The notes beneath the pieces were generated by a model that was given only the letters and a program-made list of their open reading frames with translations, searched no databases and was not told the origin of the DNA. Source: Streptomyces sp. NBC_01551 (GTDB taxonomy: Bacteria; Actinomycetota; Actinomycetes; Streptomycetales; Streptomycetaceae). From it: DNA of 64,000 bases. The position numbers were made by a program, and so were the translations under genes. The stretch is from positions 3,176,001 through 3,240,000 of the forward strand of contig NZ_JAPEPX010000001.1 in NCBI RefSeq assembly GCF_026339935.1, written 5' to 3'. Below are positions 44,376-52,989 of this stretch, piece after piece; within the stretch, counting starts at the first letter, position 1; each line of letters opens with the position of its first letter.

Positions 44376-44379
44376 CTGC
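44364..44379. other. Degenerate parS in the right hairpin arm
   Basis: CGTTTCACGTGACTGC keeps one full half-site but loses AAC in the other. It may be a decayed parS or simply the complement of the left arm. Binding is doubtful. Confidence 0.45.
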
Positions 44380-44997
44380 TCACAGCGGACGCAGCACCGG
44401 TTCCTTCCGCGCCGCACCGAGCAGGCGATCCAACGCCAGCTCCACGTCTTCCTTCCACGACAGCGTCGAGCGCAGCTCCAGGCGCAGGCGAGGATGCACC
44501 GGATGCGGCCGCACCGTCTTGAAGCCCACCGACAACAGGTGGTCCGCCGGAAGCAGACAGGCCGGCCCCTCCCAGCGCGCGTCCCCGAACGCCTCGATCG
44601 CGCGGAAACCCCGCCGCAGCAGATCCTTCGCCACCGTCTGGACCATCACCCGCCCCAGGCCCTGCCCCTGATAGCCCGGCATGATCCACGCCGTGATCAG
44701 CTGCACCGCGTCAGGAGAGACCGGGCTGGTCGGAAACGCCGTCGAACGCGGCACGTACGCGGGCGGCGCGTACAGAACGAACCCCACAGGGACCTCGTCC
44801 ACATAGACGACCCGGCCGCACGAACCCCATTCCAGAAGGACGGCGGAGATCCACGCTTCCTTCTCCAGCTCCGGAGTTCCCGCCTTCACCGCCGCATCGC
44901 CGCTGACGGGATCCAGCTCCCAGAACACACAGGACCGGCAACGCCGGGGCAAGTCCTGGAGGTTGTCCAGCGTGAGGGGTACCAGCCGACGGCCCAT
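44380..44997 (-). CDS. GNAT N-acetyltransferase
   Basis: About 205 residues with a GNAT core (YVDEVPVGFVLYAPP, ITAWIMPGYQGQGLGRVMVQTVAKDLLRRG with the QGQGLG acetyl-CoA loop). The N-terminus has CRSCVFWELDP. The same gene sits between trx and parB in Mycobacterium (Rv3916c position), so it belongs to the conserved origin cluster, but its substrate is unknown. I start at the ATG at 44997; a TACGAT -10-like box 6 nt upstream suggests a leaderless mRNA. Confidence 0.88.
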   Translation of the reverse strand: MGRRLVPLTLDNLQDLPRRCRSCVFWELDPVSGDAAVKAGTPELEKEAWISAVLLEWGSCGRVVYVDEVPVGFVLYAPPAYVPRSTAFPTSPVSPDAVQLITAWIMPGYQGQGLGRVMVQTVAKDLLRRGFRAIEAFGDARWEGPACLLPADHLLSVGFKTVRPHPVHPRLRLELRSTLSWKEDVELALDRLLGAARKEPVLRPL

Positions 44998-45105
44998 GAC
45001 CGCATCGTATCCAGAGCTCGAATCAGGTGAAACCGCAGCAAGGCAAAGGGGCGGACCGCACCGGCTCGCACCGGCACAGCCCGCCCCCACGGCGGATCCA
45101 GGGCA

Positions 45106-46212
45106 TCACTCCCCGGAGAGACCCTGCTCCAGCACCCGGCCCTCGCCCGGCGCCAGCGTCCCCAGGATCCGCTCCAGGTCCTCCATCGAAGCGAACTCGA
45201 CGGTGATCTTGCCCTTCTTCTGACCCAGGTCCACCTTCACCCGCGTCTCGAACCGGTCCGACAGCCGCGTCGCCAGCTGACTGAGCGCCGGAGCCACGCG
45301 GGCACCCGCACGCGGACCCTTCGGCTTCACCGCGCTCTCCGGCTCCGAGGACATCAGCGCCACGATCTCCTCGACCGCGCGCACCGACAGCCCCTCGGCC
45401 ACGATCCGGTGCGCCAGCTTGTCCTGGGTCTCGGAATCGTCCACCGACAGCAACGCCCGCGCGTGCCCCGCCGACAGCACACCCGCCGCCACCCGGCGCT
45501 GCACCGATGCCGACAGCTTCAGCAGCCGCAGCGTGTTCGACACCTGCGGACGCGAACGCCCGATCCGGTCAGCCAGCTGATCGTGCGTGCAGTTGAAGTC
45601 CCGCAGCAGCTGGTCGTACGCGGCCGCCTCCTCCAACGGGTTCAGCTGCGCCCGGTGCAGGTTCTCCAAGAGCGCATCCAGCAGCAGCTTCTCGTCGTCC
45701 GTCGCCCGGATGATCGCCGGAATGCGCTCCAGCCCGGCCTCCCGGCACGCACGCCACCGGCGCTCGCCCATGATGAGCTCATAGCGGCCCGGCGCCGACT
45801 GCCGCACCACCACCGGCTGGAGCAGGCCCACCTCCTGGATGGAGGTCACCAGCTCCGCCAGCGCGTCCTCGTCGAACACCTCACGCGGCTGCCGCGGATT
45901 CGGGCTGATCGAGTCCATCGGAAGCTCCGCGAACGTCGCCCCCGCCACCTCGTTCACCGGCGCCGAAGCCACCGGAGCCGTCGCCGGCTCCGACTCGCCC
46001 GGCGAAGGAACGGCGCCCAATGTTTCACGTGAAACATCAGCCTGCGCCAGCGAAGCCAGCTTCGCCGCCGCGATCCCCCGCTCCGACGTCAACACCGGCA
46101 CCGCCGACGGAGACGTCGACCCCGCCCCCGTCGCCTGCGGAGTCTTCTCCTGCGGAGCGGCGGGAATCAGCGCGCCGAGCCCCCGCCCCAGACCCCTACG
46201 TCGCTCACTCAC
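45106..46212 (-). CDS. parB: Chromosome partitioning CTPase ParB
   Basis: 368 residues. ParB loads on parS and slides as a CTP-bound clamp. GERRWRA (149-155) and [14 protein letters not shown] (183-196) are the CTPase motifs, a helix-turn-helix lies near 209-232, and the C-terminal dimer domain ends the protein. The N-terminal [14 protein letters not shown] contacts ParA. Residues 59-64 (DVSRET) are encoded by parS site 10. The GTG start overlaps the parA stop by 8 nt, so the genes are coupled. Confidence 0.98.
   Translation of the reverse strand: MSERRRGLGRGLGALIPAAPQEKTPQATGAGSTSPSAVPVLTSERGIAAAKLASLAQADVSRETLGAVPSPGESEPATAPVASAPVNEVAGATFAELPMDSISPNPRQPREVFDEDALAELVTSIQEVGLLQPVVVRQSAPGRYELIMGERRWRACREAGLERIPAIIRATDDEKLLLDALLENLHRAQLNPLEEAAAYDQLLRDFNCTHDQLADRIGRSRPQVSNTLRLLKLSASVQRRVAAGVLSAGHARALLSVDDSETQDKLAHRIVAEGLSVRAVEEIVALMSSEPESAVKPKGPRAGARVAPALSQLATRLSDRFETRVKVDLGQKKGKITVEFASMEDLERILGTLAPGEGRVLEQGLSGE
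46021..46036. other. parS site 10, inside parB
   Basis: A perfect TGTTTCACGTGAAACA read in frame as part of Asp-Val-Ser-Arg-Glu-Thr in the flexible N-terminus of ParB. Confidence 0.95.
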
Positions 46213-47299
46213 TGTGGATCCCCTCCGCCATGCTCTGCGTGCTGTTCATGCCCGCGCCCAGATGGGCCTGCGAGGCGTCGTACGAAATCCCGGCCCCCCG
46301 CAGCGCGATCTCCCGCGCGGCTTCGAGGTAGGACAGGGAACCACTGGAACCCGGATCATAGGTGAGCACCGTCTGGCCGTAGCTCGGCGCCTCGGAGATA
46401 CGCACCGACCGCGGGATGCTCGTGCGCAGCACCTCCTTGCCGAAGTGCGTACGCACCTCCTCCGCCACCTGCGAGGCCAGCCGCGTCCTGCCGTCGTACA
46501 TCGTCAGCAGGATCGTCGAGACGTGCAGCGTCGGGTTCAGATGCGCCCGCACCAGATCGACGTTGCGCAGCAGCTGGCCCAGGCCCTCCAGCGCGTAGTA
46601 CTCGCACTGGATCGGGATCAGCACCTCCGCGCCCGCCACCAGAGCGTTAACCGTCAGCAGCCCCAGCGAGGGCGGGCAGTCGATCAGGATGTAGTCCAGC
46701 GGCTGCTCGTACGCCTGGATCGCCCGCTGCAGCCGGCTCTCCCGTGCCACGAGCGACACCAGCTCGATCTCGGCACCCGCCAGGTCGATCGTGGCGGGAG
46801 CGCAGAACAGGCCCTCCACATCCACCACCGGCTGGACGACCTCCAGCAGCGGACGGCTGTCCACGAGCACGTCGTAGATCGACGGCACATCCGCGTGATG
46901 GTCGATGCCCAGCGCCGTGGAGGCGTTGCCCTGCGGGTCGAGGTCGACCACCAGGACCCGCGCCCCGTGCAGGGCCAGAGAGGCCGCCAGGTTCACGGTC
47001 GTCGTGGTCTTGCCCACGCCGCCCTTCTGGTTGGCCACCACGATGACCCGGGTCTGCGCCGGGCGCGGCAGGCCCTCGCCGGCACGGCCCAGCGCCTCGA
47101 CGGCCAGCTGGGCGGCTCGGCCGATGGGGGTGTCGTTGTCTACAAGGGGCGGAGGCGATGTTTCACGTGAAACATCGTCTCCCGCCGTTTCAGAGCGGGG
47201 ACCGGGGACCGGATCGGCCATCGGCCCCGCGAGGTTGGCGTCGGACCGCACGGTGTCACTCTCCTCGACAGCAGGCTCGCGATGAACAGAGCCTGCCAT
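46205..47299 (-). CDS. parA: Chromosome partitioning ATPase ParA
   Basis: About 364 residues. The deviant Walker A KGGVGKTT (92-99), DLDPQGNAS and DCPPSLG are typical. In Streptomyces ParA assembles along sporulating hyphae and organises ParB complexes. An 80-residue N-terminal extension, including DVSRET (42-47) encoded by parS site 11, precedes the ATPase core. I start at the ATG at 47299; the frame stays open to a GTG at 47461 but that extension starts by reading through parS site 12. Confidence 0.96.
   Translation of the reverse strand: MAGSVHREPAVEESDTVRSDANLAGPMADPVPGPRSETAGDDVSRETSPPPLVDNDTPIGRAAQLAVEALGRAGEGLPRPAQTRVIVVANQKGGVGKTTTTVNLAASLALHGARVLVVDLDPQGNASTALGIDHHADVPSIYDVLVDSRPLLEVVQPVVDVEGLFCAPATIDLAGAEIELVSLVARESRLQRAIQAYEQPLDYILIDCPPSLGLLTVNALVAGAEVLIPIQCEYYALEGLGQLLRNVDLVRAHLNPTLHVSTILLTMYDGRTRLASQVAEEVRTHFGKEVLRTSIPRSVRISEAPSYGQTVLTYDPGSSGSLSYLEAAREIALRGAGISYDASQAHLGAGMNSTQSMAEGIHSE
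47159..47174. other. parS site 11, inside parA
   Basis: A perfect TGTTTCACGTGAAACA read in frame as part of Asp-Val-Ser-Arg-Glu-Thr, the same peptide as in ParB. Confidence 0.95.
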
Positions 47300-47444
47300 G
47301 TCACCGGGGTCGCGAACCAGCGGGGCCCGTACTCCTGTGGATGAATCCACCGTTGTGGACAACTCCGTCCCCCCTGTTCCCTTGCGAGGACGGGGGGACG
47401 CGGCCGCACGGCCGCGACTGATGATTCCGTGCAGCAGAGAGCGA

Positions 47445-47460
47445 CGTTTCACGTGAAACA
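47445..47460. other. parS site 12, upstream of parA
   Basis: CGTTTCACGTGAAACA, core perfect, in the 274-bp rsmG-parA interval, about 146 bp upstream of the parA start. It could let ParB affect the parAB promoter. Confidence 0.93.
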
Positions 47461-47573
47461 CGATGCCCGGGTCGAGTCATCCGACCCCTACGACACTCCG
47501 AAATGCATACCTATAGGGCGCAACAAGCCCTCAATCCCAAGGGAACAACCGAGGGAACAGAGGAACAGAGGTG

Positions 47574-48290
47574 TCAGCGACGCCGACGCGTGCGGCTCAC
47601 CCGAGCCGCCTTCGCCCGCTTCGCCGCGAAGCGCACGCCGCCGGGGCTCTCCCCCACCTCGACCCGCACCACCGTCGACAGCGGATCCACGACGCCCTCG
47701 CCCACGTGCAGCACCGAGGTCTTCACCACACCGAGCTTCGTCAGCGCGACCTTCGCCGCCACCAGCTCCTCCTCGGCGGTGTCACCCTTCAGGGCCAGCA
47801 TCTCCCCGTAGGGACGCAGCAGCGGCACACCCCAGCCGGCCAGCCGGTCCAGCGGAGCCACCGCCCGCGCCGTCACCACGTGCACCGGCTGCAGCTTGCC
47901 CAGAACCTCCTCGGCCCGCCCGCGCACCACCGTGACGTGATCCAGGCCCAGCAGCTCCACGGCCTCCTGGAGGAAAGTCGTCCGGCGCAGCAGCGGCTCC
48001 AGGAGCGTGATCTTCAGATCCCGCCGCACCAAAGCCAGCGGGATACCGGGCAGACCGGCACCCGAGCCCACGTCGCACACGGTGACGCCCTCGGGCACCA
48101 CCTCCGACAGCACCGCGCAGTTCAGCAGGTGCCGCTCCCACAGCCGCGGAACCTCACGCGGCCCGATCAGGCCCCGCTTGACTCCCGCATCCGCCAGCAG
48201 CTCCGCATACCGCACAGCTTCCGGGAAAAACTCACCGAACACCGCGCGCGCCTCTTCAGGCGCCGGGGGAAGCTCCGCTGCCTCCGTCAC
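47574..48290 (-). CDS. rsmG: 16S rRNA m7G527 methyltransferase RsmG
   Basis: About 238 residues. The SAM-binding CDVGSGAGLPGIPLALVR and VTARAVAPLDRLAGW identify RsmG (GidB), which methylates G527 of 16S rRNA; loss gives low-level streptomycin resistance. I start at the GTG at 48290 with AAGGA 8 nt upstream rather than at 48329. A terminator between jag and rsmG suggests its own promoter. The C-terminus is Arg-rich. Confidence 0.96.
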   Translation of the reverse strand: MTEAAELPPAPEEARAVFGEFFPEAVRYAELLADAGVKRGLIGPREVPRLWERHLLNCAVLSEVVPEGVTVCDVGSGAGLPGIPLALVRRDLKITLLEPLLRRTTFLQEAVELLGLDHVTVVRGRAEEVLGKLQPVHVVTARAVAPLDRLAGWGVPLLRPYGEMLALKGDTAEEELVAAKVALTKLGVVKTSVLHVGEGVVDPLSTVVRVEVGESPGGVRFAAKRAKAARVSRTRRRR

Positions 48291-48347
48291 GGGGACCGTC
48301 CTTCCGTACAGAACCGATGGTGTCGTCAACTGTTAGGCTTACAAACA

Positions 48348-48378
48348 TCGGCCCCGCCTGCGATACAGACGGGGCCGA
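48348..48378 (-). terminator. Terminator downstream of jag
   Basis: A 13-bp stem (48348-48360 and 48366-48378) with one internal mismatch and a 5-nt loop, 17 nt past the jag stop on the minus strand. Confidence 0.72.
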
Positions 48379-48394
48379 CCACACACGCTTCCGG

Positions 48395-48907
48395 TCAGGC
48401 CGGGAGCACAACGACGAAGCGCTGCGGCTCCTCGCCCTCGGACTCGCTCTTGAGGCCGGCGGCCGCCACGGCGTCGTGGACGACCTTCCGCTCGAACGGC
48501 GTCATCGGAGCGAGCTTCAGCGGCTCACCCGAGGCCTTCACATCGGCCGCGGCCTGCGCGCCCAGCGCCGCCAGCTCCTCGCGCTTCTTCGCACGGAACC
48601 CGGCGATGTCCAGCATCAGACGGCTGCGGTCCCCGGTCTCCCGGTGCACGGCGAGGCGGGTCAGCTCCTGCAGAGCCTCCAGGACCTCACCGTCGCGGCC
48701 CACGAGCTTCTGCAGGTCGCGGCCGGCGGAGTCACTGACGATCGACACCGCGGCACGGTCGGCCTCGACGTCCATGTCGATGTCGCCGTCCAGGTCCGCG
48801 ATGTCCAGCAGACCCTCAAGGTAGTCGGCCGCGATCTCACCCTCCTGCTCGAGGCGGGTCAGGGTGTCGCCACTCTCAGCGGCGGCGGTGGTGGTGCCTT
48901 CCGTCAC
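48395..48907 (-). CDS. jag: RNA-binding protein KhpB/Jag (KH-R3H)
   Basis: 170 residues. A KH-like region contains LQKLVGRDGEVLEALQELTRLAV (GxxG loop as GRDG), and an R3H domain follows with MTPFERKVVHDAVAA. The Jag_N domain of Firmicutes is missing, replaced by an acidic N-terminus. KhpB binds RNA and affects envelope and division in other bacteria. It lies 15 nt after yidC. Confidence 0.94.
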   Translation of the reverse strand: MTEGTTTAAAESGDTLTRLEQEGEIAADYLEGLLDIADLDGDIDMDVEADRAAVSIVSDSAGRDLQKLVGRDGEVLEALQELTRLAVHRETGDRSRLMLDIAGFRAKKREELAALGAQAAADVKASGEPLKLAPMTPFERKVVHDAVAAAGLKSESEGEEPQRFVVVLPA

Positions 48908-48922
48908 GGGAGGGACTCCTTC

Positions 48923-50026
48923 TTACTTCTTGGAGGGCTTGCTGGGGGGCGTCTGACGCTGCGACTTCGACTGCCTCTTCGGCTGCTGTCGCTTCGGGGC
49001 ACCGCCACTCGCCGCATCGGCGTCGGCCGTGGCCTCGGAACTCTTGATCACGGAACCGTCCGCCTGAGCGGCCATGCCCTGCTTCGTCAGCGCCGTGATG
49101 AACTTGCGCTCGTTGTCGTTGCGGTCCGGGCCCTTGGCCACGATCGCCGCGACGATCTTCTTCTTGCCCCGGCCCTTGACCTCACCGTGCGAGCTCACGT
49201 GCTTCAGCAGACGGGTCAGGTACTGGTCCTGGGCCTTGCTGCCCGGCGTCGGGTTCTGGTTGATCACGTACATCTGCTGGCCCATGGTCCACACGTTCGT
49301 GGTCAGCCAGTAGACGAGGACACCGACGGGGAAGTTGATGCCCATGACCGCGAAGATCACCGGGAAGATGTACATCAGCATCTTCTGCTGCTGCATGAAC
49401 GGCGTCTTGACCGAGAGGTCCACGTTCTTCTGCATCAGCTGGCGCTGCGTGTAGAACTGCGACAGCGACATCAGAACGATCATGATCGCGGTGACGACAC
49501 GCACATCGGTGATCGAGGCGTTCAGGCTCGCGACCTTCTCGGCGCTGTCCGTGAACTTGGCCGCCAGCGGGGCGCCGAAGATGTGCGCCTGCCGGGCGCT
49601 CTCCAGCAGCGACTGGTTGATGACGCCGATGGTCTCGCCGTTGGCAATGCTCGCGAGCACGTGGTAGAGCGCGAAGAAGAACGGGGACTGCGCCAGGATG
49701 GGAAGGCACGAGGAGAGCGGGTTGGTACCCGTCTCCTTGTACAGCTTCATCATCTCTTCGGACTGACGCTGCTTGTCGTTCTTGTAGCGCTCCTGGATCG
49801 CCTTCATCTTCGGCTGGAGCGCCTGCATACCCCGTGTCGCCTTGATCTGCTTCACGAAGAGCGGGATCAGACAGATACGGATCAAGACCACCAGGGACAC
49901 GATGGACAGGCCCCAGGCCCACCCACTGTCCGCACCGAAGATCGCACCGTACAGCGAGTGGAACTGGACGATGATCCACGAGACGGGGTAAGTGATAAAG
50001 CTGAACAGACTGGCAATCGTGTCCAC
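48923..50026 (-). CDS. yidC: Membrane protein insertase YidC
   Basis: 367 residues with about five hydrophobic segments. The core [53 protein letters not shown] is the YidC/Oxa1/Alb3 signature, with the conserved Arg in [19 protein letters not shown] forming the hydrophilic groove. The tail is basic ([18 protein letters not shown]) and likely contacts the ribosome. It lacks the large periplasmic domain of Proteobacteria. It starts at the GTG at 50026, 3 nt after yidD. Confidence 0.97.
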   Translation of the reverse strand: MDTIASLFSFITYPVSWIIVQFHSLYGAIFGADSGWAWGLSIVSLVVLIRICLIPLFVKQIKATRGMQALQPKMKAIQERYKNDKQRQSEEMMKLYKETGTNPLSSCLPILAQSPFFFALYHVLASIANGETIGVINQSLLESARQAHIFGAPLAAKFTDSAEKVASLNASITDVRVVTAIMIVLMSLSQFYTQRQLMQKNVDLSVKTPFMQQQKMLMYIFPVIFAVMGINFPVGVLVYWLTTNVWTMGQQMYVINQNPTPGSKAQDQYLTRLLKHVSSHGEVKGRGKKKIVAAIVAKGPDRNDNERKFITALTKQGMAAQADGSVIKSSEATADADAASGGAPKRQQPKRQSKSQRQTPPSKPSKK

Positions 50027-50029
50027 TAA

Positions 50030-50311
50030 TCAGGCTCCTTGAGCATTGCGAGATCTACGCAACGCACTGCGCAGCTGCTCGTGCCAACGCGGGCGTTTAC
50101 GGGGTGGGACATGATCCACACCACCCGCGGTCCACGGATTGCACCGAAGGATCCGCCAGGCGGTCAGGACCGTCCCCTTCACCGCACCATGCCGGTCGAT
50201 GGCCGTGAATCCGTAGTGCGAGCACGACGGGTAATAACGGCACACCGGCCCGAGCAGCGGACTGATCGTCCACTGGTACAGCTTGATCAAAGCGAGCAGC
50301 GGGTACTTCAT
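50030..50311 (-). CDS. yidD: Membrane insertion efficiency factor YidD
   Basis: 93 residues. The motif [23 protein letters not shown] with its three cysteines is diagnostic of YidD, a small amphipathic helper of YidC. The ATG overlaps the rnpA stop by 4 nt (ATGA), so the two are coupled. Confidence 0.96.
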   Translation of the reverse strand: MKYPLLALIKLYQWTISPLLGPVCRYYPSCSHYGFTAIDRHGAVKGTVLTAWRILRCNPWTAGGVDHVPPRKRPRWHEQLRSALRRSRNAQGA

Positions 50312-50682
50312 CGAGCCGTGCCTCCCAGCAGCCGCATCAAAGCGGCGTCCAGGTCACGGGCCAGCTCGTCGAGGCCGGCATCACCGGATCCGGGCAGAGC
50401 CCGTACCACCACCAGGCTACCGGCGGGCAGCTGAGAGAGCCGCTCCCGTACGAGGTGACGCAAACGGCGCTTCACCCGGTTACGGACGACGGCGTTGCCG
50501 ACAGCCTTGCTGACGACGAAACCCGCACGCGTCGAGGGATCAATCTCCCCCGGCTCGTGCGGGTCCGTTGCACCGCTTGTACGTAGGTGGACGACGAGGA
50601 ACGGGCGACCTGCCCGGCGCCCTCGGCGCACCGCGCTCGCGAAGTCCTCGCGCCGCCTCAGCCGATTTTCGGGAGACAGCAC
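50308..50682 (-). CDS. rnpA: Ribonuclease P protein component
   Basis: 124 residues. The RNR motif [17 protein letters not shown] binds RNase P RNA. It matures tRNA 5' ends. It starts at a GTG at 50682, 21 nt after rpmH, in the near-universal rpmH-rnpA-yidD-yidC order. Confidence 0.97.
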   Translation of the reverse strand: MLSPENRLRRREDFASAVRRGRRAGRPFLVVHLRTSGATDPHEPGEIDPSTRAGFVVSKAVGNAVVRNRVKRRLRHLVRERLSQLPAGSLVVVRALPGSGDAGLDELARDLDAALMRLLGGTAR

Positions 50683-50703
50683 GACGTCACGGCCTGCGTG
50701 TTG

Positions 50704-50841
50704 TTACGCGGAAAGGGCGGCGCGGCCCTTGCCACGACGGTTCGCGAGGATCGCGCGACCGGCACGGGTACGCATCCGCAGGCGGAAGCCGTGGGTCTTG
50801 GCACGACGGCGGTTGTTCGGCTGGAAGGTGCGCTTGCTCAC
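50704..50841 (-). CDS. rpmH: 50S ribosomal protein L34
   Basis: 45 residues, very basic: it starts [20 protein letters not shown] and ends [11 protein letters not shown]. The GTG start at 50841 has GGAG 7 nt upstream. It is the first gene of the leftward run from the origin. The reading was made directly from the sequence because it is short. Confidence 0.97.
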   Translation of the reverse strand: MSKRTFQPNNRRRAKTHGFRLRMRTRAGRAILANRRGKGRAALSA

Positions 50842-51201
50842 TCGGGGGCTCCAGAGAATGAATCGTTGTGGCGGGACATCGCCTGGCTGTCACCGTGCGC
50901 CCACGAGGAAACTCGCGTGTTCGCCCGAGTGGCACCGCTAAATGATCACAACTCGTGATCTTCGCCCATCGGTAGGCAGGCGGCAGCAGCCATCGACAAC
51001 TCGACCTCGTTACGGTACGCGCGGCTACGCCATCCGGTCAAACCGAGCCCCGGGTGCCCCACACTGTGCACAGGCTGTGGACAACAACTTGAACCGTACC
51101 CACCGGCCTGACTACCGTTGTCTGATCCCGGATTCTTTTGTCCCGACCGTCCCAAAGAACCACACATTCGTGGGACCGGGACCTGTGAGAGAGCGTGCTC
51201 T
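50842..51201. other. rpmH / dnaA divergent intergenic region with DnaA boxes
   Basis: This 360-bp gap holds the promoters of both genes. A perfect DnaA box (TGTGGACAA, 51076-51084) and a weaker TGTGCACAG (51065-51073) lie just upstream of a likely dnaA promoter with TTGAAC (51089-51094), an 18-bp spacer and TACCGT (51113-51118). This arrangement fits DnaA autoregulation. No small gene is visible. Confidence 0.72.
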
Positions 51202-52989
51202 GTGGCTGACGTACCTGCCGATCTTGCCGCAGTGTGGCCACGAGTGCTCGAAAAGCTCCTCGGTGAGGGCCAGCAAGGGATCGAGCCCAAGGACAAGCAG
51301 TGGGTCGAACGCTGCCAGCCCCTGGCCCTCGTCGCCGACACCGCACTGCTCGCCGTCCCCAATGAATGGGGCAAGCGCGTCCTCGAAGGCCGCCTGGCCC
51401 CCCTCATCAGCGACGCCCTCAGCCGCGAATGCGGCCGCCCCATCCGGATCGCCATCACGGTGGACGACTCCGCCGGCGAACCCTCGCACCCGTCCCAGCC
51501 CGCGCCCCCGCAGCGCGACGCCTACGAGCCGTACGGCGGCCAGCGCCCCGGCGGCCCGGGCGGGCACAACGGCGGGCACAACGGCGGCTCCGACGACCAG
51601 CTCCCCACCGCCCGCCCCGCCTACCCGGACTACCAGCAGCCGCGCCCCGAGCCCGGCGCCTGGCCCCGAGGCGGACAGCAGGACGACTACGGCTGGCAGC
51701 AGCCGCGCCTCGGCGGCTTCCCCGAGCGCGACCCCTACGCCTCCCCGCAGCCCGGCTACCTCCAGCAGCCCGAGCCCTCCGGCTACGACCAGGGCCCCTA
51801 CGAGCAGCAGAAGTACGAGCAGTCCGGGTACGAATCCCAGCAGTCCCACCAGTACGAGCAGCAGCAGTACGAACAGCCCGCCCCGCGCCCCGCGCCCGGC
51901 CGGCCCGCGCCGCCCCCGGCGCCCTCCGGCGGCTCCACCTCGGGCCCGCTGGAGCCGACCGCCCGGCTGAACCCCAAGTACCTGTTCGACACCTTCGTCA
52001 TCGGCGCCTCCAACCGCTTCGCGCACGCCGCCGCGGTGGCCGTCGCCGAAGCACCGGCGAAGGCGTACAACCCCCTGTTCATCTACGGGGAGTCGGGCCT
52101 CGGCAAGACCCACCTGCTGCACGCCATCGGGCACTACGCGCGGAGCCTCTACCCCGGTACCCGCGTGCGCTACGTGAGCTCCGAGGAGTTCACCAACGAG
52201 TTCATCAACTCCATCCGCGACGGCAAGGGCGACGCGTTCCGCAAGCGCTACCGCGAGATGGACATCCTGCTCGTCGACGACATCCAGTTCCTCGCGAGCA
52301 AGGAGTCGACGCAGGAGGAGTTCTTCCACACCTTCAATACGCTCCACAACGCCAACAAGCAGATCGTGCTCTCCTCCGACCGGCCGCCCAAGCAGCTCGT
52401 CACCCTGGAGGACCGGCTCCGCAACCGCTTCGAGTGGGGCCTGATCACCGACGTCCAGCCGCCCGAGCTGGAGACCCGTATCGCGATCCTGCGCAAGAAG
52501 GCCGTCCAGGAGCAGCTCAACGCCCCGCCGGAGGTACTGGAGTTCATCGCCTCCCGCATCTCGCGCAACATCCGCGAGCTGGAGGGGGCGCTGATCCGGG
52601 TCACGGCCTTCGCGAGCCTGAACCGGCAGCCGGTAGACCTCGGCCTCACCGAGGACGTCCTCAAGAACCTGATTCCCGGCGGCGAGGACAGCGCACCGGA
52701 GATCACGGCCACCGACATCATGGCGGCCACCGCCGACTACTTCGGGCTCACCGTGGACGACCTGTGCGGCTCCTCGCGCAGCCGGGTCCTGGTCACCGCC
52801 CGTCAGATCGCCATGTACCTCTGCCGGGAGCTCACGGACCTCTCGCTGCCCAAGATCGGGGCCCAGTTCGGCGGCCGCGACCACACCACCGTCATGCACG
52901 CGGACCGCAAGATCCGCGCCCTGATGGCGGAACGCCGCTCCATCTACAACCAGGTCACGGAGCTCACCAACCGCATCAAGAACGGCTGA
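51202..52989 (+). CDS. dnaA: Chromosomal replication initiator DnaA
   Basis: About 595 residues. Domain I (1-90, [16 protein letters not shown] onwards) is followed by a very long Pro/Gln/Tyr/Gly-rich domain II (about 95-250), typical of Streptomyces. Domain III starts [13 protein letters not shown] with Walker A GESGLGKT (about 296) and Walker B LLVDDIQF. Domain IV ends with the box-binding [22 protein letters not shown]. The GTG at 51202 is preceded by GAGAGAG. The protein binds the boxes in oriC directly downstream. Confidence 0.98.
   Translation: MADVPADLAAVWPRVLEKLLGEGQQGIEPKDKQWVERCQPLALVADTALLAVPNEWGKRVLEGRLAPLISDALSRECGRPIRIAITVDDSAGEPSHPSQPAPPQRDAYEPYGGQRPGGPGGHNGGHNGGSDDQLPTARPAYPDYQQPRPEPGAWPRGGQQDDYGWQQPRLGGFPERDPYASPQPGYLQQPEPSGYDQGPYEQQKYEQSGYESQQSHQYEQQQYEQPAPRPAPGRPAPPPAPSGGSTSGPLEPTARLNPKYLFDTFVIGASNRFAHAAAVAVAEAPAKAYNPLFIYGESGLGKTHLLHAIGHYARSLYPGTRVRYVSSEEFTNEFINSIRDGKGDAFRKRYREMDILLVDDIQFLASKESTQEEFFHTFNTLHNANKQIVLSSDRPPKQLVTLEDRLRNRFEWGLITDVQPPELETRIAILRKKAVQEQLNAPPEVLEFIASRISRNIRELEGALIRVTAFASLNRQPVDLGLTEDVLKNLIPGGEDSAPEITATDIMAATADYFGLTVDDLCGSSRSRVLVTARQIAMYLCRELTDLSLPKIGAQFGGRDHTTVMHADRKIRALMAERRSIYNQVTELTNRIKNG

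Noticed and set aside
47299..47461. ParA start at the GTG at 47461 (protein beginning MFHVKRRS)
   Set aside because: The first residues are translated parS sequence, and ParA proteins of this type begin nearer the ATG at 47299 (MAGSVHRE), so the extension is most likely not coding.
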